Shown: positions 35,413 to 42,616, counted from the first letter of the stretch. The stretch: DNA of 64,000 nucleotides from Dethiobacter sp. (GCA_020725465.1 DYEY01000077.1:1-64000); one strand, 5' to 3'. Numbers and translations are program-made. The notes: generated by a model from the sequence alone, not told the origin.

Positions 35413-36162
35413 ATGAACAGGTTTTTTTTCAGCCCCGACCAGTTAAATGACGGTTTTATTATACTGACGGGGGAAGATGCCCGCCACCTCTCCCGCGTGC
35501 TGCGTGCCTCTGTGGGAGACAGGGTGGAGCTTTGCGACGACGGTGGTTGCTGCCGGTCCGCTGTTATTGTGGCGCTGGACAGGTCCCGGGTGATTTGCCG
35601 GCCTGAGGAAGACCGGCTGCCGTCTGGCGAAGCGTCGGTATATGTTACCCTTGCCTTCGGCCTGCCCAAAGGGGACAAGGCTGATCTGACAGTGCAAAAA
35701 GTAACCGAGCTGGGCGTAGCCTCCCTGATTCCTTTTTACAGCGGGCGCACGGTGCCGCGTCCCGCTGCACATAAAGAAATGGGCCGGCAGGAGCGCTGGC
35801 AAAGGATTGCCCGGTCGGCAGCCGCCCAGTCGCGGCGCAGTCGGGTGCCCCCGGTCGCTCCGGTTTGTTCGTGGCGGGAACTGCTGGCCTTATTTGCAGG
35901 TTACCACAGGGTAATACTGTTTTACGAGGGCGAAAGGAAAAACACGCTTAAGGCCGCCCTGGCAGGACTTTCCGCCGGGGAAAAGGTGCTCCTTGTTACC
36001 GGTCCTGAGGGAGGCTTTACCGCAGCGGAAACGCGGGAAGCGCTTGATAAAGGGGCGGCGGCCGTGACGTTGGGGCCGCGGGTCCTTCGTGCCGAAACAG
36101 CGGCCGTTACCGCGGTTGCCCTTACACTGTATGAGGCGGGCGAGATGGGGGGCGGGCGATGA
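35413..36162 (+). CDS. rsmE: 16S rRNA (uracil-1498-N3)-methyltransferase
   Basis: Methylates U1498 of 16S rRNA. The 249-residue SPOUT-class product has the N-terminal PUA-like domain (LTGEDARHLSRVLRASVGD) and the knotted C-terminal domain with GLPKGDKADLTVQKVTELGV and the SAM-binding VTGPEGGFTAAE followed by LGPRVLRAETA. The ATG is at the base after the prmA stop. It overlaps mtaB by 4 nt (ATGA). Confidence 0.95.
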   Translation: MNRFFFSPDQLNDGFIILTGEDARHLSRVLRASVGDRVELCDDGGCCRSAVIVALDRSRVICRPEEDRLPSGEASVYVTLAFGLPKGDKADLTVQKVTELGVASLIPFYSGRTVPRPAAHKEMGRQERWQRIARSAAAQSRRSRVPPVAPVCSWRELLALFAGYHRVILFYEGERKNTLKAALAGLSAGEKVLLVTGPEGGFTAAETREALDKGAAAVTLGPRVLRAETAAVTAVALTLYEAGEMGGGR

Positions 36163-37454
36163 AATCGGTGGCATTCCTTACCCTCGGCTGCAAAGTGAAC
36201 CAGACCGAAACCGCTTCCATGCGCCGGCTGTTCGAAGAGGCTGGCTACCGTACGGTGGACTTTAACAGCGTTGCCGATGTTTACGTGATCAACACCTGTA
36301 CGGTGACACACCTGGGCGACCGCAAATCGCGCCAGGCGGCCCGGCGCGCCCGGCGCATCAATCCCGGGGCGGTGGTGGTGGTTGCCGGCTGCTATGCCCA
36401 GGTCGCGGCGGAGGAGGTAATGGCAATCCCGGAGGTGGACCTGGTGGTGGGGACCCATGACCGGGACAGTTTGCCGTTCCTGGTGGAGGAAGCAAAAAAA
36501 GGCCGCCTCAACCGCGTTACGCCCCTGACCGAAAAAACAAGTTTTGAAGGGCTGCCAGCGGCGCAGTCCGGAGACAGGACCCGGGCTTTCCTGAAAGTAC
36601 AGGAAGGCTGCCGCCAGTTTTGTTCTTACTGTATTGTCCCTTACGCCAGGGGCCCTCTGTACAGCCGCCCCGTGCAGGAAACTGTGGAGGAAGCGAACCG
36701 CCTGGCACGGGAAGGGTTCCTGGAACTGGTTCTGACCGGTGTCCACCTCGGCTCTTACGGGGCCGACCTGGACGGCAGGCCGGCTTTAAGCGACCTCCTG
36801 ACGGAACTGGCAAAGGTTGAAGGTATAAAAAGGATAAGGATTTCATCGCTGGAACCCACGGAAATAACGGCGGCCCTGGTGGAAGTGATGGCGGCTGAGC
36901 CGAAGATATGCCCCCATTTGCATATACCCCTACAGTCCGGCGATGACACGGTGCTGCGGCGGATGAACAGAAAATACACGGCGTCGGAGTTCCTGCGCCT
37001 GGTCCGGTGGTTGCGGAACAGGATACCGGGCGTAGCGCTGACCACTGACGTCATGGTGGGTTTCCCGGGGGAAACAGATGCGAATTTCGAGCGCACCCTG
37101 ACTTTGGTAAAAAGATGCCGCTTCAGCCGCCTGCACGTCTTTAAATACTCCCCCCGGCGCGGCACCCCCGCTGCCCGCTTTCCCGGCCAGGTCCCACACC
37201 GGGTAAAAGAGGAAAGAAGCCGCCTCCTCACTGAGCTGGGCAGGGAGCTGGCAGCTGATTTCAACAGCAGTTTTATCGGGCGGACAGTGGAGGTACTGTT
37301 TGAAGAGGAGGCGGACCCTGGCACGCTGGCTGGCCTGACCCCTCACTACGTGCGGGTTGAGGCCAAAGCGCCGCCGGAGTTGCGTGGCCGCCTGGCGCTG
37401 GTGCTGGTGACCGGCAGCGGGCAGGAAACCCTCCTGGGCAACTTAAGCGGATAA
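36159..37454 (+). CDS. mtaB: tRNA t6A37 methylthiotransferase MtaB
   Basis: A radical-SAM enzyme that converts t6A37 of tRNA to ms2t6A. The 431-residue product has the N-terminal UPF0004 domain with three cluster cysteines (FLTLGCKVNQTETASM, INTCTVTHLGD, VAGCYAQVAAEEV), the radical-SAM CxxxCxxC motif in EGCRQFCSYCIVPYARGP, and a C-terminal TRAM-type domain. It is the last gene of the hrcA operon, overlapping rsmE by 4 nt, and a hairpin follows it. Confidence 0.95.
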   Translation: MKSVAFLTLGCKVNQTETASMRRLFEEAGYRTVDFNSVADVYVINTCTVTHLGDRKSRQAARRARRINPGAVVVVAGCYAQVAAEEVMAIPEVDLVVGTHDRDSLPFLVEEAKKGRLNRVTPLTEKTSFEGLPAAQSGDRTRAFLKVQEGCRQFCSYCIVPYARGPLYSRPVQETVEEANRLAREGFLELVLTGVHLGSYGADLDGRPALSDLLTELAKVEGIKRIRISSLEPTEITAALVEVMAAEPKICPHLHIPLQSGDDTVLRRMNRKYTASEFLRLVRWLRNRIPGVALTTDVMVGFPGETDANFERTLTLVKRCRFSRLHVFKYSPRRGTPAARFPGQVPHRVKEERSRLLTELGRELAADFNSSFIGRTVEVLFEEEADPGTLAGLTPHYVRVEAKAPPELRGRLALVLVTGSGQETLLGNLSG

Positions 37455-37457
37455 ATT

Positions 37458-37483
37458 ATGCCGTCCGGCGAACCGGACGGCAT
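37458..37483. terminator. Hairpin between convergent mtaB and agrD
   Basis: ATGCCGTCCGG (37458-37468), loop CGAA, CCGGACGGCAT (37473-37483): an 11-bp perfect stem with a GNRA-like loop. No long U run on either side. Its position between converging genes suggests a two-way terminator. Confidence 0.7.
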
Positions 37484-37489
37484 CAGCGT

Positions 37490-37624
37490 TTATAAGACCT
37501 GTTTCTTTAAAGCCCCGGGCAGCTCCGGCTGGTACCAGATGACATAACAGGCGGAAGCGGCACCGGAGAGCGCCACCAGTGCCAGCAGACCGGCGACAAG
37601 CGCCAAAAGCCTCTTTTTCACCAT
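37490..37624 (-). CDS. agrD: AgrD-like cyclic lactone autoinducer peptide precursor
   Basis: A 44-codon gene too short for ordinary gene finding. The product has a basic amphipathic leader (MVKKRLLALVAGLLALVALS), a core with a single cysteine, C26, in SACYVIWY, and the C-terminal recognition tail QPELPGALKKQVL, matching the conserved 'PE-P--L-K' tail of AgrD peptides. AgrB-type proteases cut at the tail and close a thiolactone on the cysteine; the mature signal is likely a ring starting at C26 (five or six residues, CYVIW or CYVIWY). AAAGGAGG lies 4 nt before the ATG. It follows agrB by 112 nt on the same strand, and a perfect 0A box lies in that gap. Confidence 0.88.
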   Translation of the reverse strand: MVKKRLLALVAGLLALVALSGAASACYVIWYQPELPGALKKQVL

Positions 37625-37688
37625 AAAACCTCCTTTCGGCATTATATGCTGGTAAGAAATTCCCTAAAAAAGAAAAAAATCCTGCGCA

Positions 37689-37695
37689 TGTCGAA
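37689..37695. promoter_or_regulatory. Candidate Spo0A binding box upstream of agrD
   Basis: TGTCGAA is a perfect match to the 0A box TGnCGAA. It lies in the agrB-agrD gap, 65 nt upstream of the agrD start. A 7-nt match in about 110 bp on two strands is expected by chance about once in twenty such gaps, so this is suggestive only. It would place agrD under the master sporulation regulator. Confidence 0.35.
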
Positions 37696-37736
37696 ATGTT
37701 ACAGGAAATAACAGGAAAATCTGTTTCAGTTGTCGT

Positions 37737-38354
37737 TTATTGCCTTATAAAGCTGAAAAGCCTGCTTATTATCGACATAAAACTATAACCGGCGGGGGTA
37801 AGCAGCAGCGACTGCCAGAGAATGCCCAGGTTGCCGCCGGCATAGTAGTAAAGGAACGGGTTTTTGGTTAACCACAGGCTGGTTCCCAGTATGCTCCAAC
37901 CCAAAAGCAGCAGAAAAGACAGGGTGCGCAGAATCCGCCGCTGCCTGGCGGAAGTAATAGGTTTTTGCGGCACATCGGCAGGCGCGAACAAAAAGGTGCT
38001 GACCAGCGCCAGGGCTGGCGCGCCGGCCAGGAACAACGGCGAGGATGCAAGGCCGGCCGCAAAAAGCCGGGTGCAGGCTGCCGCGGCGGTGATGACGGCG
38101 GTTCCGGTTACCGTGCAGGTCAGGAGTGTGTCGCAGTGCGCTCCTCCGCTGACCTTGCGGAAAGCCATTACCACCAACGTGATAAACAGCGCTTCTTTCA
38201 ATACACCAAGCAGGGCGCCAATAGCCGCCAGGACCAGCAGGTTCAGGGTTGTGGCCATAAATGACAGCAGGCCGTAATTGATTATCTCTGCCTGGTCCTG
38301 CGTCAGGTGCAGCTCCTGCTCCAGATAACGGACCAACCTCTGGGCAAGCCTCAT
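37737..38354 (-). CDS. agrB: AgrB-like peptide-processing membrane protease
   Basis: Processes AgrD: cuts its C-terminal tail and helps form the thiolactone ring. The 205-residue product has about five to six membrane helices and the family motif FRKVSGGAHCDTLLTC, with H73 and C80 seven residues apart as the catalytic His and Cys of S. aureus AgrB (H77, C84). Length is typical. It starts 2 nt after the preceding membrane-protein gene, so both are coupled. It is unusual that agrD follows agrB with a 112-nt gap instead of a few bases. Confidence 0.93.
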   Translation of the reverse strand: MRLAQRLVRYLEQELHLTQDQAEIINYGLLSFMATTLNLLVLAAIGALLGVLKEALFITLVVMAFRKVSGGAHCDTLLTCTVTGTAVITAAAACTRLFAAGLASSPLFLAGAPALALVSTFLFAPADVPQKPITSARQRRILRTLSFLLLLGWSILGTSLWLTKNPFLYYYAGGNLGILWQSLLLTPAGYSFMSIISRLFSFIRQ

Positions 38355-38356
38355 TT

Positions 38357-38851
38357 CTATTGCCCCCAGGGACGGTATGACCTTACATGCCGGTAACCGC
38401 TGCGGTGGAACCCCCGCATGCGGTAGGCAACAAGCGCGGACAGGGCCAAAAACATCTGCTGCGGCAGGGTTACCAGCACCCTGAGCCAGGGGTTCGCCGC
38501 CACCTGTTCATAGCTTAGGGCAAAGAATGAGAGCGCCACAGGAGTGAAAAGCAGTTCCGCAAATATCAGGACAGCCAAGGCGAGAATGACCGCGAGCAGC
38601 GCTTTACGGTAGGGCATCCGGTTCAGAGCGAACAAATACAATGAGTTGAATACTGTAATCACCAGGGTATGAATGCCCGGAAAAACCGGGGCCTGGCGCA
38701 CCAGGTAGGCTGTGGCGGCAAAGAGGGTCCCGTATGCCAGAATAACTTTAAAACGGGGACGAACAGCAACCAGTGACAGGCCCAGTGTCCCGTGTAGCAT
38801 TCCTTCGGGCACAGCGTACAGAACAATAGCACTAAAAGGGATTTTGTCCAC
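38357..38851 (-). CDS. Multi-helix membrane protein of the agr locus (AgrC sensor-domain-like, no kinase)
   Basis: A 164-residue hydrophobic protein with about five to six membrane helices (from PFSAIVLYAVPEGMLHGTLG to the Arg/His-rich end MRGFHRSGYRHVRSYRPWGQ). It has no kinase or other soluble domain. The middle section, VRQAPVFPGIHTLVITVFNS, reminds me of the N-terminal membrane domains of clostridial AgrC/GHKL sensor kinases; this is from memory and not proven. Between a kinase gene (5 nt upstream) and agrB (2 nt downstream), it may be a stand-alone receptor for the peptide. The start is GTG at 38851 with GAAGGAGG about 10 nt upstream. Confidence 0.72.
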   Translation of the reverse strand: MDKIPFSAIVLYAVPEGMLHGTLGLSLVAVRPRFKVILAYGTLFAATAYLVRQAPVFPGIHTLVITVFNSLYLFALNRMPYRKALLAVILALAVLIFAELLFTPVALSFFALSYEQVAANPWLRVLVTLPQQMFLALSALVAYRMRGFHRSGYRHVRSYRPWGQ

Positions 38852-38856
38852 AGGGC

Positions 38857-39969
38857 TCAGGCCTCCTTCTTTTGTTTACCCGGAAGTTGATTGCCGGCGG
38901 GAAAACAGAGCGTGAAACGGCTGCCCTGTCCCGGTTTGCTTTCTACGCTGATATGGCCGCCGTGGGCGTTTACCACTGCCTGGGAGATGGAAAGTCCAAG
39001 ACCGGTGCCATGCTCCCTGGTGGTGAAAAAGGGAGCAAAGATTTTCGGCATTAATTCCCTTGGTATACCGTCCCCCGTATCTGACACAGTGACTTCGACT
39101 TTACTGCCGTCCGGGGACAAACCGGTGGCGATTGTGAGCGTGCCTCCCCGGGGCATGGCCTGGATGCCGTTGACGCACAGGTTAAGCAGAGCCTGTATCA
39201 GCTGCTCGCGGTCCACTTCCAGCAAGGGGACACCAGGGTCTTTATGCAGGACAACTGTGACATTGCTGCGCGCCGCTTCACCGGCAATCAGTGTAACGGC
39301 GGTTTCCGCCAAATTATTCAGGCAGACTGCCGCCAGGTCCGGCCGGGAGGGGCGGCTGAACTTCAGAAAATCACTGACAATCTGGTTTGTCCTTTTTATT
39401 TCTTCTATCAGTATATCGAAAATTTCCCTGTCCTGCGCGTTCCGGCGCAGGATCTGGAGGTACCCCTGAACCACCGTGAGGGGATTGCGGATTTCATGGG
39501 CGATTCCGGCGGCTATTTCTCCGGCCAGGGCCAGTTTCTCGATGTTTTTGGCCTGTTCGTAGAGTTCTTTGTTCCGGGCCATCTGCCTTTCCACATTTTC
39601 ATAATTTTCCCTTAACCAGTCGGTGGCGATGGCGGTGAGGAAATACAGTGCGAGGAAAGGGAAAAGCTCCAGTTCACCGGGTGTAAGGTTGGTGAAAGTG
39701 GTACCGGCTGGGATGAAAAAGAAAACAACCAGGAAGCTGCTGGCAATTGTCAGCACTATGCCGGGTTTAAAACCGCAGTAATAAGTCACGGCAAAAATCA
39801 CGATGAAAAAAAAGTAGGTTAACAGTCGCGCCTCCTGCCGAGCCAGAAGCCCGAAAAAGTAAACCGCCGCTATTGTGGCAAAGAACAGGAGAGCCAGGAT
39901 GAAGACGGCCAGTTTCAGGCCGGGGTGGAAGGAACGCTCGCCGAAAAAAGTCTCAAGCAGGCGGCCCAT
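38857..39969 (-). CDS. Membrane sensor histidine kinase of the agr locus
   Basis: A 370-residue kinase. Four hydrophobic helices in residues 18-116 resemble the DUF4118/KdpD-type membrane domain (LTYFFFIVIFAVTYYCGFKP). A coiled segment leads to a HisKA domain with phosphate-accepting H158 (GIAHEIRNPLTVVQGYLQIL) and an ATPase domain with N box LLNLCVNGIQAMPRGG, G1 VSDTGDGIP, F box FAPFFTTR and G2 HGTGLGLSISQAV. The H box is of the NtrB/sporulation-kinase type, not the AgrC (HPK10) type. No response regulator is adjacent, as for orphan kinases feeding Spo0A. It is the first gene of the kinase-membrane protein-agrB-agrD set; AAGAGGTGAATA precedes the ATG. Confidence 0.92.
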   Translation of the reverse strand: MGRLLETFFGERSFHPGLKLAVFILALLFFATIAAVYFFGLLARQEARLLTYFFFIVIFAVTYYCGFKPGIVLTIASSFLVVFFFIPAGTTFTNLTPGELELFPFLALYFLTAIATDWLRENYENVERQMARNKELYEQAKNIEKLALAGEIAAGIAHEIRNPLTVVQGYLQILRRNAQDREIFDILIEEIKRTNQIVSDFLKFSRPSRPDLAAVCLNNLAETAVTLIAGEAARSNVTVVLHKDPGVPLLEVDREQLIQALLNLCVNGIQAMPRGGTLTIATGLSPDGSKVEVTVSDTGDGIPRELMPKIFAPFFTTREHGTGLGLSISQAVVNAHGGHISVESKPGQGSRFTLCFPAGNQLPGKQKKEA

Positions 39970-40127
39970 TATTCACCTCTTATTTTTTGACAGTTTTCTA
40001 CATTTTTATTATTTCGACGGGTGGAATCTTTTACCTTCTTGATCTTTATAATTTTCTGGCGACAAGCATATTTTTTTTTCAGGTGAATAGGATGGAAAGG
40101 AAAAGACAGGCGGAAAGAGGTGGATAT

Positions 40128-40667
40128 ATGCGTAGGAGGCTGTTTGTGGTGGAGGCAAGGCGGTTACTCCCGCTCTTGTTCCTCCTGGTCCTGCTGGTGT
40201 CCTTGTCCGTCTATGATACTTTCCGGACCAGTCCCACGGTAGTCCCCAAAGAGTCTGCCAGGGGGAGTGAAGTCAAGACCACCACGGTCGACAAGGGTGA
40301 GAGGAAGGAAATGCCGTCCTTCCGCCTGGCACTGGATGAGGAAGGTTGGGCGGAAATCGCAAAAGAGTGGTCCGTGGCACTGCCGCAGTACCCGTTTCAG
40401 CCGCAGCACGAGGTTGCCCTGTTTGCCCTGCATGCCGAGATACAGAAAGTGGAAACAGTCGCTACCGGTGATGGCGAGCTGGAAGTCAGGGTGAGGGTGG
40501 CGCCGAAGCGGGACAATTACCAGGTGGTGGCAATGCCGGCCAAGGATGTGGTACTGGTGGCAGGCCGCACTACCTGGACTTTTGTAGACAAAAAGGGCGC
40601 TGTTATAGAGCAGTTTACTGTGGGGGAAGTCACGCAGACCTCCGCCGGTGAGGTGCCAAAGAAATAG
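40128..40667 (+). CDS. Membrane-anchored protein divergent from the agr kinase, unrecognised
   Basis: A 179-residue protein with a basic N-terminus (RRRLFVVEARR), one membrane helix (LLPLLFLLVLLVSLSVYDTF) and a soluble, probably external part of about 140 residues rich in beta-like alternation (VALFALHAEIQKVETVATGD, ELEVRVRVAPKRDNYQVVAM). I do not recognise a domain. I chose the ATG at 40128 (GAGGTGG upstream); ATG at 40092 is also possible, adding 12 residues. It has its own promoter region shared with the divergent kinase and ends at a strong two-way terminator. Confidence 0.65.
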   Translation: MRRRLFVVEARRLLPLLFLLVLLVSLSVYDTFRTSPTVVPKESARGSEVKTTTVDKGERKEMPSFRLALDEEGWAEIAKEWSVALPQYPFQPQHEVALFALHAEIQKVETVATGDGELEVRVRVAPKRDNYQVVAMPAKDVVLVAGRTTWTFVDKKGAVIEQFTVGEVTQTSAGEVPKK

Positions 40668-40671
40668 CGGG

Positions 40672-40709
40672 AAAATCAGAGCCGGTGCCTGACACCGGCT
40701 CTGATTTTT
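40672..40709. terminator. Strong bidirectional terminator
   Basis: AAAATCAGAGCCGGTG (40672-40687), loop CCTGA, CACCGGCTCTGATTTT (40693-40708): a perfect 16-bp stem with A and T runs at its two ends. It separates the converging membrane-anchored protein and ATPase genes. Confidence 0.9.
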
Positions 40710-40720
40710 CCCCGCTCCTG

Positions 40721-41842
40721 CTAAACTGCTGTCCTGCTGTTTTCCGCCAGCTTAAAAGCGTCCTGTATTATTTTTTCCCTGACGGCGGCTACCCGTTCAA
40801 AGTCCATGGCCCTGATATAGTAGCTTTCGAGCTGGTCGTGGTTTTGCCTGGACTTGCCGATCAGCTCCACCGCTTTCCCTACCAGCCGCCAGAATCGTTC
40901 GTGTGCTTCCGCCCGCTCCCTGCTGCTGGTTTTCAGGACAGCGGGGCGGGAATGGCGTGACAGCGGCAGCGTGTGCTGTTCCGTACCCGCGGGCAGCGTG
41001 AAACCATGAGGGTAAGTGGCTTTGACAAAAGCGGTGCCCAGTGCCGGGACAACCACCGCGTCAAACCTGCCCGGATCAAAGGCACAGCGGTAAACCTCCG
41101 TATCATGGCCCAGGCTTTTTACAGTTGCAAAGACCTGCTTTAGCAGGAAAGATTTCCCCGTACCCGGGTCTCCGGCCAGGTGGTAAACTGTCTGAATACC
41201 GTTTACCACAGACGGGTAAAAATTCAGCAATCCTCCGGGGGTGATGGCGCCGGCAAACAGGTGCCGCTCTTTTCCCATTCTCCCGGAGGGAGGCAACCGG
41301 GATTTAATTTCAGCCAGCAAGCGGTTGGTGGTCAGGGTGACGCCATGGTAGTCCATGGCCTGTGACATCAGGTAGCGGCATTTTTCCATGGCAGCATAAG
41401 CTTCTTTTAGGTACTGGTAAGCCTGGACAAAAAAATCGTTGTTCTGCCGGATAACAGCTGCTATCTCTTTCTTGTGTGGCCGCAGGCTGCCGGTGTCCCA
41501 GCAGGTCCCCAGGTTGATAATTTCGTCATAAGCGCCGGGTATTTTGGGATCGATTACGTGGGGTGCCGTGCCGTCTACCATGGCAAAGCCGAGAACGGGG
41601 ACGGACAGGCCGTCCAGTGAATCCTGGTCGGAGGAGCAGTGAAACATTTCCACCATGTATCCTTCCCTGATCATCCTGGAACCTACCTGCTTCATCAGGG
41701 TGGACTTGCCGGTGCCCGGTCCTCCCTTGATAACAAGCAGTTGCCGCCCGGTATCCGGATCTGCTATGTAATGGAACAGGGAGTAAAAGCCGAAGGCAGT
41801 GTTTCCGCCGGCGAAGAACCTCTTTGTCTGTTGGCTTGTCAC
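40721..41842 (-). CDS. PRK06851-type ATPase with two P-loop domains
   Basis: A 373-residue cytoplasmic protein made of two similar NTPase halves, each with a Walker A motif: GGPGTGKST at residues 40-48 and GDPGTGKSF at 224-232. Other parallel stretches are MVEMFHCSSDQDSLDGL in the first half and TEVYRCAFDPGRFDAVV in the second, both just after the P-loops. This matches the PRK06851 family, which I know mainly from spore-forming Firmicutes and whose function is unknown. The GTG at 41842 has AAGGAGGG upstream. The promoter at 41873-41899 fits a late mother-cell sigma factor. It is the only gene in its transcript. Confidence 0.83.
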   Translation of the reverse strand: MTSQQTKRFFAGGNTAFGFYSLFHYIADPDTGRQLLVIKGGPGTGKSTLMKQVGSRMIREGYMVEMFHCSSDQDSLDGLSVPVLGFAMVDGTAPHVIDPKIPGAYDEIINLGTCWDTGSLRPHKKEIAAVIRQNNDFFVQAYQYLKEAYAAMEKCRYLMSQAMDYHGVTLTTNRLLAEIKSRLPPSGRMGKERHLFAGAITPGGLLNFYPSVVNGIQTVYHLAGDPGTGKSFLLKQVFATVKSLGHDTEVYRCAFDPGRFDAVVVPALGTAFVKATYPHGFTLPAGTEQHTLPLSRHSRPAVLKTSSRERAEAHERFWRLVGKAVELIGKSRQNHDQLESYYIRAMDFERVAAVREKIIQDAFKLAENSRTAV

Positions 41843-41872
41843 GGTAAACCCTCCTTGCAGTATTGCTCTTCA

Positions 41873-41899
41873 TATTGTATGTGCAGGTTTGGGCGCCGT
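41873..41899 (-). promoter_or_regulatory. Candidate sigma-K (or sigma-E) promoter for the two-P-loop ATPase
   Basis: On the minus strand, AC (41898-41899), a 16-nt spacer and CATACAATA (41873-41881) fit the sigma-K pattern AC-N16-CATAnnnTA exactly. The same -10, CATACAAT, is the ideal sigma-E -10, but no sigma-E -35 is seen. The predicted start lies about 24 nt before the gene. Confidence 0.5.
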
Positions 41900-42096
41900 G
41901 CCTGTCCGACCGGCGGCCGGTTTAAAAAACGGTTCATAAAAGCGGGTTTGGTACTGCAGCAAAGTTAACCCAAATGGAGCCGTGGGGACTTCAGCGTCAC
42001 CGGAGCGCAGCGGAGGTCCGAAAGGAAGACGGGGGGATGTCTCCCGTGGCGCAATGGCTGTGGCGCTGTAACAATATTTCGCTGTAGTGTCAGTGT
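41900..42096. other. Non-coding stretch between the ATPase and hit genes
   Basis: The gap between the ATPase start (41842) and the hit start (42157) is over 300 bp. Besides the two promoters it holds a small palindrome ACCGG-CGG-CCGGT (41909-41921), GGGTT...AACCC arms around 41944-41973, and a G-rich segment (about 41978-42060) with AGGAAGACGGGGGGATG. I see no convincing gene. The minus-strand frame through it has no Shine-Dalgarno and overlaps hit. It may be a decayed interspersed repeat or an unrecognised RNA. Confidence 0.4.
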
Positions 42097-42125
42097 TTGC
42101 TAAGGAACGCCGGTAATGGTATAAT
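42097..42125 (+). promoter_or_regulatory. Sigma-A promoter for hit
   Basis: -35 TTGCTA (42097-42102), a 17-nt spacer and a perfect -10 TATAAT (42120-42125), 31 nt before the hit start. Confidence 0.75.
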
Positions 42126-42156
42126 ACCAATGAAAGAAGGACAAGGAGGTTCCCTG

Positions 42157-42486
42157 ATGGCGTGTATTTTTTGCCGTATAGTAGCCCGGGAGATTCCCGC
42201 TGACATTGTCTATGAGGATGAGTCAATAATTGCTTTTAAAGATATCAACCCGCTGGCGCCGGTGCATGTGCTGGTGGTACCCAGACAGCACCTGGATTCT
42301 CTGGACGCGCTGTCCGGCGCAAGCCGGGAACTGGCCGCAGAGCTGCTCCTGGCCGCGATAAAGGTAGCGGAGAAGCTGGGTGTGGCGGGGGCTTATAAGC
42401 TGATTACCAATTGCGGAGCAGCGGCCGGACAGGTCGTGCCGCACCTGCATTTTCACCTTCTCTCCGGCAAAAAGTTTGTCCCTTGA
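42157..42486 (+). CDS. hit: HIT family protein (histidine triad nucleotide-binding)
   Basis: A small purine-nucleotide phosphoramidase/hydrolase of the HINT branch. The 109-residue product begins ACIFCRIVAREIPADIVYED, has the conserved LAPVHVLVVPRQHLDSL, and carries the histidine triad as HLHFHLL near the end. CIFC may bind zinc. The ATG at 42157 is 7 nt after AAGGAGG; an upstream TTG in the -35 box cannot be the start. Confidence 0.94.
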   Translation: MACIFCRIVAREIPADIVYEDESIIAFKDINPLAPVHVLVVPRQHLDSLDALSGASRELAAELLLAAIKVAEKLGVAGAYKLITNCGAAAGQVVPHLHFHLLSGKKFVP

Positions 42487-42510
42487 GAGGTTTCCGGGGT
42501 TCCGGTCCTG

Positions 42511-42539
42511 TTGACAGAAGTTTATGAAAACGATATAAT
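42511..42539 (+). promoter_or_regulatory. Consensus sigma-A promoter for rpsU
   Basis: Perfect -35 TTGACA (42511-42516), 17-nt spacer, perfect -10 TATAAT (42534-42539). The leader of about 70 nt contains GC-rich hairpins (CCCCC...GGGGG; GTCCGGG...CCCGGAC), possibly for regulation of this ribosomal protein gene. Confidence 0.88.
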
Positions 42540-42616
42540 CTAAAAAGTGTTCCCCCTTGGTTGTCCGGGGGAGTCCCGGACCGATGCAGGTTGGTAGTGA
42601 GGGGAGGGAAAAGCAG

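Noticed and set aside
37641-37646. TATAAT on the minus strand as an agrD -10
   Set aside because: It is so close to the start that the transcript would begin inside the Shine-Dalgarno, and there is no -35 at 17 nt.
41870-42226. Minus-strand 118-codon open frame over the ATPase-hit gap
   Set aside because: It overlaps the hit promoter and the hit start, has no ribosome binding site, and its sequence is low in recognisable structure. I treat it as a shadow of a non-coding element.
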